DNA of 54,567 nucleotides from Saccharothrix sp. GTDB lineage: Bacteria > Actinomycetota > Actinomycetes > Mycobacteriales > Pseudonocardiaceae. This document shows, in pieces, positions 39,905-48,179 of this stretch. Each line of letters starts with the position of its first letter. Position 1 is the first letter of the stretch. A model generated the notes under the pieces. The model saw only the letters and a program-made list of their open reading frames with translations, was not told the origin of the DNA and did not search any database. The translations under genes and the position numbers were made by a program. Location of the stretch: contig NZ_JAPSLK010000010.1 in the NCBI RefSeq assembly GCF_031180885.1, positions 143,793 to 198,359 of the forward strand, read 5' to 3'.

Positions 39905-41050
39905 ATGGCGAGGAAGAAACCGGTGGGTGTGCCGGTGATGGACGTCGCGGACATCGCGCGGCGGGCGAGCGAGGACGCCCAAGGCGTCCCGGCGGACCTG
40001 CTCGACGGCTACCTGGAGGCGTTGGCCGAGGTGAGCGCCGGTGGTGGGCGGCTTCCGGTCGAGCACCTGGAATCGCGGCGCGCGGTGGGCGCGCTCGCGG
40101 CCGAGCGCGGTGTGCCGATGCGGGCCGCGATCGACCTGTACCTGAGCGCGACCTGGCTGGCGTGGCCGGCGCTGCCGGGCGTGCGGGGGTCGACCGGCGC
40201 GGAGATGTTCGGCGCGGTGGGCAAGGCGGTGTTCCGGGCCGCCGACGCGGCGGTGGGCGCGCTGGCCGACGGCTACGAGGAGGCGCGGCGCTGGGCGGTG
40301 CGGCGGGAGGAGTCGTCGCGGCGGGAGTTCGTGGACGACCTGCTCGACGGCCGCAACCTGCGCGAGTTGGCCGAACGCGCGGAGCGGGTCGGGTTCCGGC
40401 TCCCGGGTCGGTCCGTCGTCGCGGTGGCGGCGGCCGACGAGTCCTTTGTGGACGGAAGCGGCACCGTGCGCCGGGTGGACGCCTCGCTGCGCGCCCGGGT
40501 CGACGCGCGGGACGTGCTGGTGACCACCAAGGACGGGTTGCTGGTGTGCGTCGGTCCCGAGCGGCTGATCGCACTGGCGGAGGAGTTCGTCCGGCTGGTC
40601 GGCGCGACACTGGGCGAGGACGTGCGGTGGCGGGTCGGTGTCGGCCGCGCGGAGGAGGGGCCGGGTGGCCCGGTGCGGTCGTTCGGGCAGGCGCGGGACG
40701 CGCTGGACGTCGCCGCGCGGCTCGACCTGCCCGGTCGCGTGCACCGCGCGTCGGACCTGCTGGTGTTCCGGGTGCTGGGCCGCGACCGGGCGGCGCTGGC
40801 CGGCCTGGTGTCGGCGGTCCTGTCGCCGCTGCGGCAGGCGCGCGGCGGTGGCGAGGTCCTGGTCGAGACGTTGTCGGCGTACTTCGCCTGCGGTCGGGTG
40901 GCGACGGAGTGCGCCCGGGTGCTGCACATCGGCGTGCGGACGGTGACCCATCGGCTCAAGCGGGTCGAGGAACTGACCGGCTACCGCGCCGACGACCCCG
41001 TTCAAGGGCTCACCCTCCACGTGGCGGTGCTGGGGGCGAAACTGCTCTGA
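39905..41050 (+). CDS. PucR/CdaR-type helix-turn-helix regulator
   Basis: A 381-residue protein. N-terminal helical region (GYLEALAEVSAGGGRLPVEH), central GGDEF-like/CdaR domain (about 150-290, with VVAVAAADESFVDG and FGQARDALDVAARL), and the C-terminal HTH_30: LSAYFACGRVATECARVLHI, then GVRTVTHRLKRVEELTGYRA. Members control catabolic or secondary genes. GTG 39899 could replace ATG 39905. Convergent with the kinase operon; no divergent target visible. Confidence 0.88.
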   Translation: MARKKPVGVPVMDVADIARRASEDAQGVPADLLDGYLEALAEVSAGGGRLPVEHLESRRAVGALAAERGVPMRAAIDLYLSATWLAWPALPGVRGSTGAEMFGAVGKAVFRAADAAVGALADGYEEARRWAVRREESSRREFVDDLLDGRNLRELAERAERVGFRLPGRSVVAVAAADESFVDGSGTVRRVDASLRARVDARDVLVTTKDGLLVCVGPERLIALAEEFVRLVGATLGEDVRWRVGVGRAEEGPGGPVRSFGQARDALDVAARLDLPGRVHRASDLLVFRVLGRDRAALAGLVSAVLSPLRQARGGGEVLVETLSAYFACGRVATECARVLHIGVRTVTHRLKRVEELTGYRADDPVQGLTLHVAVLGAKLL

Positions 41051-41160
41051 CCTTGCCGGAGGTCGGCAAGCAACGGCGTGATCTTTGGCCGATCTCGCGC
41101 GTTGTCGGCCGGGTCCGTGCCCGGCAGCATTGGCGCCACGCCGACGCGGGGGTGTCGGCG

Positions 41161-41220
41161 GCGAGGACCGGCCAGGGGGGAGGAACACGCGGTGCAACGG
41201 GTGCTCTGGCCGGTCCTCGC
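41161..41220. repeat. 15-bp perfect inverted repeat with 30-bp spacer
   Basis: GCGAGGACCGGCCAG at 41161-41175 and its exact complement at 41206-41220. It lies 110 bp after the PucR stop in a convergent intergenic region. Could be a structured RNA end, terminator or recombination relic. Confidence 0.7.
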
Positions 41221-41329
41221 AGGGGCCGCGGGCGTGGCAAAGGCGTGCACGGCGGCGGAGCCGGGGGCACAGCGGACATCGGGCGCTCCCGACCGTCGGG
41301 GAACGGTGGGAGCACGCCCTTTCCCAGGG

Positions 41330-41362
41330 CGCACCGGAGCGCGATGCGCGTGCTCCGGTGCG
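41330..41362. terminator. Convergent hairpin CGCACCGGAGC
   Basis: An 11-bp perfect stem (41330-41340 with 41352-41362) and 11-base loop, 35 bp past the end of the minus-strand lipoprotein gene. Likely terminator of the regulator-kinase-lipoprotein operon. Confidence 0.6.
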
Positions 41363-41396
41363 TCGACCCGGCAACGGCCTTGGGCCGCCGATCCGG

Positions 41397-41603
41397 TCAG
41401 GGGCCGGTCGACGGGTGCGGGGGAGCGGTCGTCGGGGTGGGGGTCGGCGAGGACGATGTGGTGCGGTCCGGGCGTTGGGTGAGGGTGGGGGTCGCCGCGG
41501 GATCGGCGGTGGAGGTGGTGAGCGGCTGCGGTTCGTCCTGTGCCGTCACGCCGCACGCGGCGAGCAGGGTCGTGGTGAGCAGCGCGAGCACGAGCGCTTT
41601 CAC
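41397..41603 (-). CDS. Small lipoprotein at end of two-component operon
   Basis: GTG 41603 overlaps the kinase stop by four bases (GTGA). 68 residues: signal KALVLALLTTTLLAAC with lipobox LLAAC, then a Thr/Pro/Ser-rich tail with no domain. As a coupled third gene after a sensor kinase, it could be a surface accessory or signal modulator (inference). Confidence 0.7.
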   Translation of the reverse strand: MKALVLALLTTTLLAACGVTAQDEPQPLTTSTADPAATPTLTQRPDRTTSSSPTPTPTTAPPHPSTGP

Positions 41604-42970
41604 GGCCGCGCCTCCGGGATCTCCACGACGAAACGGGCTCCGCCGCCCGGGCGCTCCTCGACCGCGACGGTGCCGCCGTGCAGGGTGACGTGCTGCGCGA
41701 CCAGGGCGAGGCCCAACCCGCTGCCGGTGTCACGGCTGCGGCTGCCGGCCCGCGTGCCGCGGTCGAACCGCTCGAAGATGCGGTCCCGCATGTCGGCGGG
41801 AACACCGGGACCGGTGTCGTCGACTTCCAGCCGCGCGTGCCCGTCCCGGCGCCGCACCGCCACGCGCACAACGCCGCCCGCGTGCCGTTCGGCGTTGTCC
41901 AGCAGGTTGGTGACCACGCGGTCCAACCGCCGCCGGTCGCCCAGCACCCGGGGTGCGGGGTGGTCGGCCTCGACGGGCACCGGGTGCCCGGGGCGGGCGG
42001 CGAGCACGTTGTGCACCAGCGAGACCAGGTCGATGGTCTCCAGGGCGGTGTCGTCCACCCGCTGGTCGGCGCGGGAGATCTCCAGCAGGTCCACGACCAT
42101 CCGCGCGAACCGGTCGACCTCGGAGGCGAGCAGGTCCACCGCCTGCCCCGCGGTGCCGGGGATCTCCGCGCGCCGCCGGGTGAGCACCGCGGTGGCGTTG
42201 ACCATCGTGGTCAGCGGCGAGCGCAGTTCGTGGCTGACGTCCCCGGCGAACCGGGCGTCGCGCAGCACCCGCCGTTCCAGGGCGTCGGCGGTGGCGTTGA
42301 ACGTGGTCGCCAGCGGGGTGAGGTCGGGGTCGGTCTGGTCGGGCAGCCGGGCGCGCAGGTCGCCGCCCGCGATGCGGGAGGCGGCCGTGGTGAGCGCGGT
42401 GAGCGGGCGCAGGGCCCGGCGGCTCGCCCACGACCCCAGCGCGACCCCGAGCAGCCCGCTCAGCACGACGCCACCGACGAGCACGGCGCTGAGGAACCTG
42501 AAGGTGCGGTCGAGTTGGAGCATCGGCGCCAGCTCGACGTAGGTGGCCCGCGCGGAGCCGATGGGCAGCGTCACGGCGAGCACCGGGATGCCGTCGACGA
42601 CCAGTCGCTGGGCCGCCGGCACACCGTTGCGGCCCAGGTCGAGCAGCCGGTGCGGCAGGACCGCGGGGTCCACCTGCCGTCCGCTGGTGAGCACCCCGCC
42701 CGACTGGAACAGCATGACCGTGGTGTCCGGCCCGGTGGTGAGACCGGTGAGCAGCTCGTCCAGGCCCTCCGACCCCTTGCGCAGCGACTCGCCGACCAGC
42801 CGCGCGTTGACCTCGGCCTGGCGCACGCCGCTCTGCTCGCGCTGGCGCAGCATGTACCCGGACGTCAGGTTCCAGATCGCGACGGCGAGGACGCTGGTGA
42901 TCAGCAGCGAGCCCACGCCCAGCACGAGCGCGACGCGCCACCGCAGGGACAGCCGGGGCAGCGGCGTCAC
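41600..42970 (-). CDS. Sensor histidine kinase
   Basis: GTG 42970 overlaps the response-regulator stop by four bases; 456 residues. N-terminal helix (VALVLGVGSLLITSVLAVAI), about 130-residue extracellular sensor, second helix (FLSAVLVGGVVLSGLLGVAL), HAMP, then HisKA with FAGDVSHELRSPLTTM (His about residue 241), N-box RVVTNLLDNAERH, D-box DDTGPGVP and G-box DTGSGLGLALVAQH. A classic membrane kinase of the EnvZ/PhoR group; partner is the regulator at 42967. Confidence 0.95.
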   Translation of the reverse strand: MTPLPRLSLRWRVALVLGVGSLLITSVLAVAIWNLTSGYMLRQREQSGVRQAEVNARLVGESLRKGSEGLDELLTGLTTGPDTTVMLFQSGGVLTSGRQVDPAVLPHRLLDLGRNGVPAAQRLVVDGIPVLAVTLPIGSARATYVELAPMLQLDRTFRFLSAVLVGGVVLSGLLGVALGSWASRRALRPLTALTTAASRIAGGDLRARLPDQTDPDLTPLATTFNATADALERRVLRDARFAGDVSHELRSPLTTMVNATAVLTRRRAEIPGTAGQAVDLLASEVDRFARMVVDLLEISRADQRVDDTALETIDLVSLVHNVLAARPGHPVPVEADHPAPRVLGDRRRLDRVVTNLLDNAERHAGGVVRVAVRRRDGHARLEVDDTGPGVPADMRDRIFERFDRGTRAGSRSRDTGSGLGLALVAQHVTLHGGTVAVEERPGGGARFVVEIPEARP

Positions 42971-43650
42971 GCCCGCGTCTCCGTCCGGTAGCCCACGCCC
43001 CGCACGGTGAGCACGAGGGCCGGGTTGTCGGGGTCGGGTTCGACCTTGCGGCGCAGGCGGCGGATGTGCACGTCCAGCAGCCGGGTGTCGCCGAAGTAGT
43101 CGTAGCCCCACACCCGTTGCAGCAGGTCCTCGCGCGTCACGATGCGGCCCGCCGCCGACAGCAGTTCCACCAGCAGCCGGAACTCGGTGCGGGTGAGGTG
43201 CAGCTCGTCCCCGCCGCGGTGGACCTTGCCGACCTCGGGCAGCACCTCCAGGTCGCCGACGCGCAGCACCTCGTCGGGGCGGCCGGTGCCCCGCCTGCGC
43301 AGCAGGGCGCGGATGCGGGCCGCGAGCACGCCCGCGACCAGCGGCTTGGTGACGTAGTCGTCGGCGCCCGCCTCCAAGCCGGTGATGACGTCGGAGGCGT
43401 CGGTGCGGGCGGTCACGATGATGATCGGCAGGTCACCCTTGGCGCGCAGCGTGCGGCAGACCTCCAGCCCGTCCACGCCGGGCAGCATCAGGTCGAGCAG
43501 CACCACGTCGAACGTGCTGCGCGTCAGCAGGTCCAGCGCCTCCTCGCCGGACACCGCGTCGGTGACCGCGAACCCCTCGTCGGCCAGCGCCAGCCCCAAC
43601 GCGCGCCTGATGTGCTCGTCGTCCTCGACGAGCAGTACCGAGAAACCCAT
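42967..43650 (-). CDS. OmpR/PhoB-family response regulator
   Basis: A 227-residue full-length regulator: receiver with VEDDE, Asp in DVVLLDLMLPGVDG (about 53), Thr in IVTARTD, Lys in YVTKPL, then the winged-helix domain with LTRTEFRLLVELLSAAGRIV, TREDLLQRVWGYDYFGDTRL and LDVHIRRLRRKVEPD. It binds direct repeats as dimers in general. Its own promoter has TCGCAAGG-N3-TCGCAAGG, the same element found at other genes here, which makes it the best candidate for the activator of that set (inference). ATG 43650 has no Shine-Dalgarno. Confidence 0.95.
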   Translation of the reverse strand: MGFSVLLVEDDEHIRRALGLALADEGFAVTDAVSGEEALDLLTRSTFDVVLLDLMLPGVDGLEVCRTLRAKGDLPIIIVTARTDASDVITGLEAGADDYVTKPLVAGVLAARIRALLRRRGTGRPDEVLRVGDLEVLPEVGKVHRGGDELHLTRTEFRLLVELLSAAGRIVTREDLLQRVWGYDYFGDTRLLDVHIRRLRRKVEPDPDNPALVLTVRGVGYRTETRA

Positions 43651-43659
43651 AACGGCTCG

Positions 43660-43731
43660 ATTCTGTCCCGTGACGGGGTGCCAGTGTTGCGCCCGCTCAC
43701 CCCCGACGCGAATCGCAAGGCGATCGCAAGG
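43660..43731 (-). promoter_or_regulatory. Promoter of response regulator: box (h) and -10
   Basis: TCGCAAGGCGATCGCAAGG at 43713-43731 and CAGAAT (minus strand) at 43660-43665. Spacing 48 bp and a predicted leader of about 3 bases. The 19-bp box is identical to that of the receiver-only gene. Confidence 0.72.
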
Positions 43732-43839
43732 TCGTGTGGCGCGTCCCGTCCCACCGGTTGAAAACAAATCACCGATCCGGTTATGACCTTCCCCCCACCG
43801 TGTGGCAGGCCCCTCGCCCACCCGCTGAAACCATAAAAC

Positions 43840-44022
43840 CGGCAACGCGCCGGTGAACTGGTGGACGTCGATCCCCGGGTGGTCATCGGCGTGTTGCAGA
43901 CCGTCCTGCTGGTGCCGATGTTCGCCGACCGGCTCGGCGACCCGGCCCTCCACCCCGAGATCATCGACCTGCTGGTGGACGTCGTCGCCGCCGGTCTGTC
44001 CACGAAGGGGGACACCACATGA
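43840..44022 (+). pseudogene. TetR regulator C-terminal fragment
   Basis: Plus strand reads ELVDVDPRVVIGVLQTVLLV, then PMFADRLGDPALHPEIIDLL and VDVVAAGLSTKGDTT, then TGA. It looks like the last 55 residues of a TetR ligand domain, with no HTH upstream. It ends with ATGA into the flavin monooxygenase remnant, so the original gene pair was an operon. Confidence 0.55.
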
Positions 44023-44310
44023 GCAAGCGTGCTGTGATCGTCGGCGCGGGCATCGCGGGGCTGGGGGCCGCGCTGCGGCTGCGCCGGGCGGGGTGGGAGC
44101 CGGTCGTGGTCGAGGCTGCGGACGGCCGAGTCGGTCTACTACGACACCCTCAGCCAGGTCGTGCTCGACCGGTGGAGCCGCGGCCGGGTGGTTCTGCTGG
44201 GCGACGGCGCCTGGTGTGACGCTGTTCGCGAGCCACGGCTCGTCCCTGGCGGTCGGTGGCGCGGACCTGCTCGCGGCGGCGGCCGTTGGTGTGGCGTGGA
44301 GGTGTCCGCG
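44019..44310 (+). pseudogene. FAD-dependent monooxygenase with large internal deletion
   Basis: The start is intact: MSKRAVIVGAGIAGLGAALR with the GxGxxG FAD motif, to about residue 35. It then jumps to the GD-motif region of the C-terminal half, ESVYYDTLSQVVLDRWSRGR and VVLLGDGAW, and after another frameshift to VTLFASHGSSLAVGGADLLA. About 250 residues between are missing. A typical group-A flavin monooxygenase is 380-400 residues. Clearly dead. Confidence 0.75.
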
Positions 44311-44402
44311 GCGTCCGGCGTTCTCCAAGCTGCTCGCCAGGCTTCCGCGCTCCGGGGCGGGGAAGCCATACTGGGTGGTGTCGGCCGTGGGATGTGGTGA
44401 GC

Positions 44403-44699
44403 GTGACGATCCCTGACCGTGATCGGCGGGCGCTGGACGAGATCGAACGCCGGCTGTCCCGCAGCGATCCCGAACTCCGCGCAACGCTGTCCACTATGGA
44501 CCTGCGGGCGGTGTCTCGTGCGCGTACCAGGCGGTCTGTCGCCGTCATGCTCGGGTGCTGGGGGATCGGGCTGACGCTGGGCATCAGCGGCGCGGCCACC
44601 TACTCTGCAGTGCTGGTGGTCTCCGGCGCTGTGGTCATGACAGCCGTTCCGATGGCTGTCCACCTGCGCATGTGGTGGGACGTTCGCGGCCGTCGGTGA
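44403..44699 (+). CDS. DUF3040 membrane protein
   Basis: A 98-residue protein: TIPDRDRRALDEIERRLSRS, then DPELRATL, and two helices (VAVMLGCWGIGLTLGISGAA; YSAVLVVSGAVVMTAVPMAV), ending in a basic tail. GTG 44403 chosen with GGTGA upstream; GTG 44397 is possible. Second DUF3040 member in the window. Confidence 0.78.
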   Translation: MTIPDRDRRALDEIERRLSRSDPELRATLSTMDLRAVSRARTRRSVAVMLGCWGIGLTLGISGAATYSAVLVVSGAVVMTAVPMAVHLRMWWDVRGRR

Positions 44700-44760
44700 C
44701 CGAACTTCGCGATCCGACCATGACGGGCCGACCGCCCGTTCTGAACGGGAGGAGACCTCG

Positions 44761-45189
44761 GTGGGGGAGCTTCGAATCGAGGTCGACGACCTCCGCTGGG
44801 ATCGGATCCCGCGCGTGACCAGGTACCGCGTGAACCGGCGGCGCAGGCGCCACGAGACCGGGCTGCTGATGTTCACCGTCAGCCGGACCTCCGTGCGCCA
44901 CACCGCCTCCCGCTACTTCCGCGTGAACCGGGTCCTGGAGGACGGCGAAGTGCTCGCGGAGTCGGACTCCCAGTGGCCGTTCTCCAGGTTCCGGCCGCTG
45001 TCGCCGGGGTTGCACCACCTCGTCCTGTGCTCGGGCACCCTGACCGAGGAGGTGGAGGTCCGCCGTGACGTGGTGCTGGAACCGGGCCGGCTGCTGGTCG
45101 TGGGCTGCCGGCCGGCGTACTCCTACCGGCCGTTCAACAGGAACCCACCGCCGGACCGCTGGTCGATCGGCCTCTTCGACCCGCTCTGA
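44761..45189 (+). CDS. Hypothetical beta-rich protein
   Basis: GTG 44761 with GGAGGAG about six bases upstream gives 142 residues. No signal peptide or membrane helix. Basic segment RYRVNRRRRRHETG, then alternating strands (LMFTVSRTSVRH, YFRVNRVLEDGEVLAESDS, HHLVLCSGTLTEEVEVRRDV) and a C-terminal YSYRPFNRNPPPDRWSIG. Family not recognised. Convergent with the NlpC/P60 gene. Confidence 0.6.
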   Translation: MGELRIEVDDLRWDRIPRVTRYRVNRRRRRHETGLLMFTVSRTSVRHTASRYFRVNRVLEDGEVLAESDSQWPFSRFRPLSPGLHHLVLCSGTLTEEVEVRRDVVLEPGRLLVVGCRPAYSYRPFNRNPPPDRWSIGLFDPL

Positions 45190-45222
45190 CCGCCTGGACC
45201 ACCGCCACGACCGCCGAACCGG

Positions 45223-46260
45223 TCACAGGCGACGCGCGGAGCGCCATGCCTTGGAGTAGTGACCACCGTCGTCGAGCAGCGACGTGCCGCCCACGTCGCC
45301 CATCGTGGGTCCGTTGACCCGTTCCCGGCTGGAGATGAAGCGGTGCTTGCCGCGATCGTCCAGGCCGAGGTAGATCCCCACGTGGTCCAACGTGTCGGGA
45401 TCGTCCTCGACCTCGAAGAACACCAGGTCGCCGGGTTGCAGGACGCCGTAGTCGGTCGCCCGCCTGCCCTCGTCGGCGACGAGTTGGACGCCGGGGCCGA
45501 AGCGCGAGAGGGCGTAGGCCCGGCGGGGGAGGCCCGGTCCGGCGGTGTTGGTGCCCAGCAGCGGCATGCCGAGGCGGTAACCGAACACCAGCCGCACGTA
45601 GCCCGAGCAGTCCACCGCCCCGTAGCGGCTCTGCTCGGGTCGGACGGAGGGTCCGCCGGGGAACTGCCACGGCACGCCGAGGTAGTCGTAGAAGTCGGAC
45701 TGCTCCTGCCGGCCCGCCCCCGACGCCTTGACCGGTCCGAACGACGCGTCACCCCGGAAGCGCACGCCCTTGGCGTCGGTCTCCGCGGGCGCGCCCGCGA
45801 TGTACTGCGCGGCCACCTCCAGCACGTCCGGGCTGGTGTCGAGCCGGGCGGCGGCGAACCAGTCGCGGAACCAGGCGTCGTTCTCGGCACCCGCCCGCCA
45901 GGGTTGCGGGGACAGCCGGACCCAGGCGGAGGTGTTGACCTTCGCCGGTGTGGCGGCGGGTTCGCTGAACGTCCGCCGCGGCCCGTTGACGAGCACCGTC
46001 CGGGCGTCGTCGGTGAACACGGCCACGACGTCGCCGTCCTGGTCGCGGACCACCGTTCGGGAAGGCCCGTCGACCCGCTCGTAGACGAGCTCGGCCGACG
46101 ACGGGACCGTGCTGCTCCGGGACGGGGTCAGGGCCTCGGCTGCCGCACTCGTCGAGGGTTCCCCCGACCCGCCGCGCCACCAGACCAGCACCCCGACGGC
46201 GAGCACGACCACGGCGATGACGGCGACGACCACCGGCCGGCGTGCGGGCATGCGTTCCAC
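45223..46260 (-). CDS. Membrane-anchored NlpC/P60 (C40) peptidase
   Basis: GTG 46260 with GGAGGT six bases upstream gives 345 residues. N-terminal helix (VVVAVIAVVVLAVGVLVWW), then an extracellular region and the C40 domain: YGAVDCSGYVRLVFGY with the catalytic Cys and DTLDHVGIYLGLDD with the catalytic His. Last gene of the sensor-PgsB-PgsC operon. C40 enzymes cleave gamma-glutamyl bonds in peptidoglycan or poly-gamma-glutamate, so this could release or trim the polymer (inference). Confidence 0.85.
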   Translation of the reverse strand: MERMPARRPVVVAVIAVVVLAVGVLVWWRGGSGEPSTSAAAEALTPSRSSTVPSSAELVYERVDGPSRTVVRDQDGDVVAVFTDDARTVLVNGPRRTFSEPAATPAKVNTSAWVRLSPQPWRAGAENDAWFRDWFAAARLDTSPDVLEVAAQYIAGAPAETDAKGVRFRGDASFGPVKASGAGRQEQSDFYDYLGVPWQFPGGPSVRPEQSRYGAVDCSGYVRLVFGYRLGMPLLGTNTAGPGLPRRAYALSRFGPGVQLVADEGRRATDYGVLQPGDLVFFEVEDDPDTLDHVGIYLGLDDRGKHRFISSRERVNGPTMGDVGGTSLLDDGGHYSKAWRSARRL

Positions 46261-46283
46261 CTCGTACCTCCACCGCCGACCGT

Positions 46284-46769
46284 TCAGACCGTGGGCACCA
46301 AGCCGATCAGCACACCGCTGGCCAGCACGCCGTAACCGGCGGCGCTGACGGTACCCGTCGCCAGCGCCGTGACCAGCGGCGGCTGTCGGACGAGCTGGTA
46401 GGCGATGAGCCCCGGCACGACGAAACCGAGCGTCTGGTGGGCGAACAGCAACGGGTAGTCGTGCTGGATCAGCATGAACAACGTGGTCTGGAGCAGGACG
46501 CCGGTGAGCACGACGGCGGCGAACAGGCGCTTGCCGTAGAGGATCACGACCCGCTGCAGCAGTTTCACCGCGCCGAACGTGACGCCGCTCATCACGACCA
46601 CCAGCAGGGCGCGGCGGTAGTCCTCGACCAGCGTCAGGGCGAGCCAGCCCGGCGTGATCATGCCGCCCGGCGACAGGTTGGTGGTCAGGTAGCAGGCCAG
46701 GGAGAACACCAGGCCGATGGCGAGGCCGAGCGTGGCCACCTCGGGCAGCAGGAGCGATCCGTTGGTCAC
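46284..46769 (-). CDS. pgsC: Poly-gamma-glutamate biosynthesis membrane protein PgsC/CapC-like
   Basis: A 161-residue polytopic protein with five or so helices. GTG 46769 overlaps the PgsB stop by four bases. The sequence YLTTNLSPGGMITPGWLALT matches the CapC/PgsC signature near its N-terminus, followed by LVEDYRRALLVVVMSGVTFG. In Bacillus PgsB and PgsC form the membrane-bound polymerase core. The gene pair strongly supports the assignment. Confidence 0.82.
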   Translation of the reverse strand: MTNGSLLLPEVATLGLAIGLVFSLACYLTTNLSPGGMITPGWLALTLVEDYRRALLVVVMSGVTFGAVKLLQRVVILYGKRLFAAVVLTGVLLQTTLFMLIQHDYPLLFAHQTLGFVVPGLIAYQLVRQPPLVTALATGTVSAAGYGVLASGVLIGLVPTV

Positions 46770-48178
46770 GAGTGGTTCCTCGGTCGGTGGCCGACCGGCC
46801 CGGGACGCCGGACCGGCTGGGGGCGGCGATCGCCCGGGTCGTGCGGCGGTTCGAACAGGTTGCCGCGGATGCGGCGGTGGACCTGGTCACGCGCCGGTGG
46901 CGGTGGCGGTGGCGGTGGCGGTGGCGGTGGCGCTGATCGCGGTGGCGGCGTCGGTCGTGGACGCGGGCCCGGTCGCCGGGGCGCCGGCGGCGGCTCCTCC
47001 CGCGCTTCCTCCGGCAGCCCTTCCAACGCGGCCAGCAGCACCTCGCCCTGGCCGTGGATGTTGCCGATGGCGACGAGGGACGCATGGCCGTCGACGCCGT
47101 CCAGCACGGCGTCCAGGAGTTCCTCCGGAGAGCGGGGGCCGCCGAGGTCGACCACGACGTCCTGCCATTCGTCCTCGATGGTCGAACGCGCGCTGCGGGT
47201 CGGCTCGCCGATCAGCAGCACCCGGTCCGGGTCGATCCTGGCGACGAGCGCGCCCATCTGCCGGTTGCGCTCGACCCGGTCCGGCCGGCAGTTGACGACC
47301 ACGTGCAGCGGACGCGCGATCGCGCCCTGTTCCAGCAGGCGCTCGATGTTCATCAACGTCGACTCGGGGTCGTTGGCGGCGAACACGTTGGCGAGCTTGA
47401 CCCGCTTGCCGTCGACGGTCCGCGTCTGCACCGACAGGACACCGGGGTCCGGAGGCGCGGACCACATGCCCTCCAGCGCCGACCGCCGGTTGACGCCCAG
47501 CAGGTCGGCGACGGCCAAGGCGATCGCCACGTTCTCCTTGAAGGTCACCCAGCTGAACCCGGCCATCTCCTCGTCGGTGACCGACTCCGGGTCCACCACG
47601 ACGAGTTCGCAGTCCCGCTTGGCCGCTTCCCGCTCCAGGATGTGCAACCGGTCGCGTTCGGCGGTGACGCACACCCCTCCCACCGGCATGGAGCGGCTCA
47701 GCGATCGCGCCACGTCGTCCAGGGTCGGGCCCATCTCCGCGAGGTGGTCCTCGCGGACGTTGCACAGCACCCCGATGGTGGAGCGGATCAGCTTGCTCTG
47801 GTTGATCTCCTGGAGGTCGGGCATGACGGCCATGCACTCGATGACCAGCACGTCGGACCGGTAGGCGGCGGCGCGGCGCACGATGCCGATCTGCTCGACG
47901 ACGTTGGCGATGCCCCACTTGCGGTAGACGGGCTCCTCGCTGCCGTCGGGGTGGATGAACCGGGCCGCGGTGCCGGTGGTCTTGGCGGTGGTGACCAGGC
48001 CGCCGCCGCGCAGGGCGCCCGCGCACAGCCGGGTGATCGAGCTCTTGCCACGGATGCCGTTGACCAGCACCCGGTGCTCGATGCCGGCCAGCTGTGCCAG
48101 GTGCCGGCGCTGCTCGGTGACACCCGCGGCGAGGAGCCCGGCGGTCAGGAGGAGGAAGACCACGTACAGGTAGGTCAC
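46766..48178 (-). CDS. pgsB: Poly-gamma-glutamate synthase PgsB/CapB-like ligase
   Basis: A 470-residue protein of the Mur-ligase-like CapB family. One N-terminal helix (LYVVFLLLTAGLLAAGV), then the ATP-binding motif VNGIRGKSSITRLCAGALR (about residues 38-57), VIECMAVMPDLQEINQSKLI, NVREDHLAEMG and FAANDPEST. The last 60 residues are a Pro-rich tail with a run of 12 prolines encoded by GGTGGC repeats, then a basic end. Polymerises glutamate by gamma-amide bonds in other bacteria. No PgsA/CapA follows. Confidence 0.88.
   Translation of the reverse strand: MTYLYVVFLLLTAGLLAAGVTEQRRHLAQLAGIEHRVLVNGIRGKSSITRLCAGALRGGGLVTTAKTTGTAARFIHPDGSEEPVYRKWGIANVVEQIGIVRRAAAYRSDVLVIECMAVMPDLQEINQSKLIRSTIGVLCNVREDHLAEMGPTLDDVARSLSRSMPVGGVCVTAERDRLHILEREAAKRDCELVVVDPESVTDEEMAGFSWVTFKENVAIALAVADLLGVNRRSALEGMWSAPPDPGVLSVQTRTVDGKRVKLANVFAANDPESTLMNIERLLEQGAIARPLHVVVNCRPDRVERNRQMGALVARIDPDRVLLIGEPTRSARSTIEDEWQDVVVDLGGPRSPEELLDAVLDGVDGHASLVAIGNIHGQGEVLLAALEGLPEEAREEPPPAPRRPGPRPRPTPPPRSAPPPPPPPPPPPPARDQVHRRIRGNLFEPPHDPGDRRPQPVRRPGPVGHRPRNHS
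46896..46932 (-). repeat. GGTGGC simple repeat (poly-proline tract)
   Basis: About six copies of a 6-bp unit encoding the proline run in the PgsB tail; prone to slippage. Confidence 0.85.
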
Positions 48179-48179
48179 G

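Noticed and set aside
38498..41374. 958-residue minus-strand frame opposite the PucR and SPW genes
   Set aside because: Shadow of plus-strand genes with overlapping starts, good ribosome binding sites and known domains.
41192..41482. Small frame starting in the 15-bp inverted repeat
   Set aside because: It has a GGAGG and GTG, but the translation soon turns to low-complexity Arg/Gly and no family is recognised; kept only as a remark.
46242..47864. 540-residue plus-strand frame opposite PgsB/PgsC
   Set aside because: Ser/Arg/Gly-rich antisense of conserved genes; no start signal or family match.
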